From Nitrospinota bacterium (GTDB lineage: Bacteria > Nitrospinota_A > JADGAW01): DNA of 5,723 nucleotides. Positions within the stretch are counted from its first letter, which is position 1. The number at the start of each line of letters is the position of its first letter. The translations under genes were made by a program, and so were the position numbers. The notes beneath the pieces are model-generated. The model was not told the DNA's origin. It did no database searches and was given only the letters and a program-made list of their open reading frames with translations. The stretch covers positions 1-5,723 of the forward strand of contig JADGAW010000150.1 in assembly GCA_015231815.1 (NCBI GenBank), given 5' to 3'. Shown here one piece after another: positions 5,641-5,723 of this stretch.

Positions 5641-5723
5641 TCATTGTCTGAAAAATAGAGATAGAATCTGATCATTGATGGGGGAAGGTTTGAACTCATT
5701 CTCAGAAACGGCTTTGAGGCACC
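5641..5723 (-). CDS. Possible C-terminal fragment of an upstream gene, cut by the window edge
   Basis: From the window edge the minus strand is open for 26 codons to a TGA whose complement is TCA at 5641-5643. The end reads NEFKPSPINDQILSLFFRQ before the stop, a believable soluble-protein C-terminus with mixed charged and hydrophobic residues. It would lie 67 nt upstream of the HD-GYP gene on the same strand. I recognise no family. Two other frames are also open to the edge: another minus-strand frame running to a TAA at about 5597-5599, and a plus-strand ATG at 5678 giving 15 codons. This call is therefore tentative. Confidence 0.33.
   Translation of the reverse strand, partial: CLKAVSENEFKPSPINDQILSLFFRQ

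Noticed and set aside
5671..5723. Possible tRNA or other structured RNA suggested by GGTTTGAAC and GTTCAAACC
   Set aside because: The T-loop-like bases are not flanked by a pairing T stem on either strand, and no acceptor or anticodon arm could be built.

Overview
This AT-rich window carries five confident protein genes in two convergent blocks and no tRNA, rRNA, CRISPR array or insertion sequence that I can see. The combination of a Geobacter/Deferribacterota-style aspartate kinase-citramalate synthase pair, a low G+C content, a stand-alone bacteriohemerythrin and a DUF3391/HD-GYP protein suggests an anaerobic or microaerophilic Gram-negative bacterium, perhaps of the Deferribacterota. That taxonomic guess rests on recalled gene order and protein style, not on a search.

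Left block, plus strand. An AT-rich leader (about 53-184) holds short phased repeats and a candidate extended -10. It is followed by a 206-residue orphan membrane protein with three membrane segments and a long charged coiled-coil tail (185-805), aspartate kinase lysC (830-2047) and citramalate synthase cimA (2080-3654). Gaps of 24 and 32 nt suggest one transcript. LysC commits aspartate to lysine, methionine and threonine. CimA makes citramalate from pyruvate and acetyl-CoA, giving 2-oxobutyrate for isoleucine without threonine. The pair therefore sits on either side of the choice between threonine-dependent and threonine-independent isoleucine synthesis. Inside lysC, a perfect AAGGAGG followed by an in-frame ATG at codon 248 marks a nested gene for the ACT-domain regulatory beta subunit, as in alpha2beta2 aspartokinases.

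Right block, minus strand. A cytoplasmic cyclic-di-GMP phosphodiesterase of the HD-GYP type (4113-5573) is followed 27 nt downstream by a single-domain bacteriohemerythrin with all seven di-iron ligands (3681-4085). They probably form a two-gene operon that could link oxygen or nitric oxide binding to cyclic-di-GMP turnover, a split version of known hemerythrin/cyclic-di-GMP fusion proteins. The middle of the HD-GYP protein appears to contain two diverged copies of one module. The two blocks converge at 3655-3680, where there is a weak hairpin.

Edges. At the right end, 5641-5723 on the minus strand may be the last 26 codons of another gene. At the left end, 1-52 on the minus strand may be the first 17 codons of a divergent gene. 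Both calls are weak.
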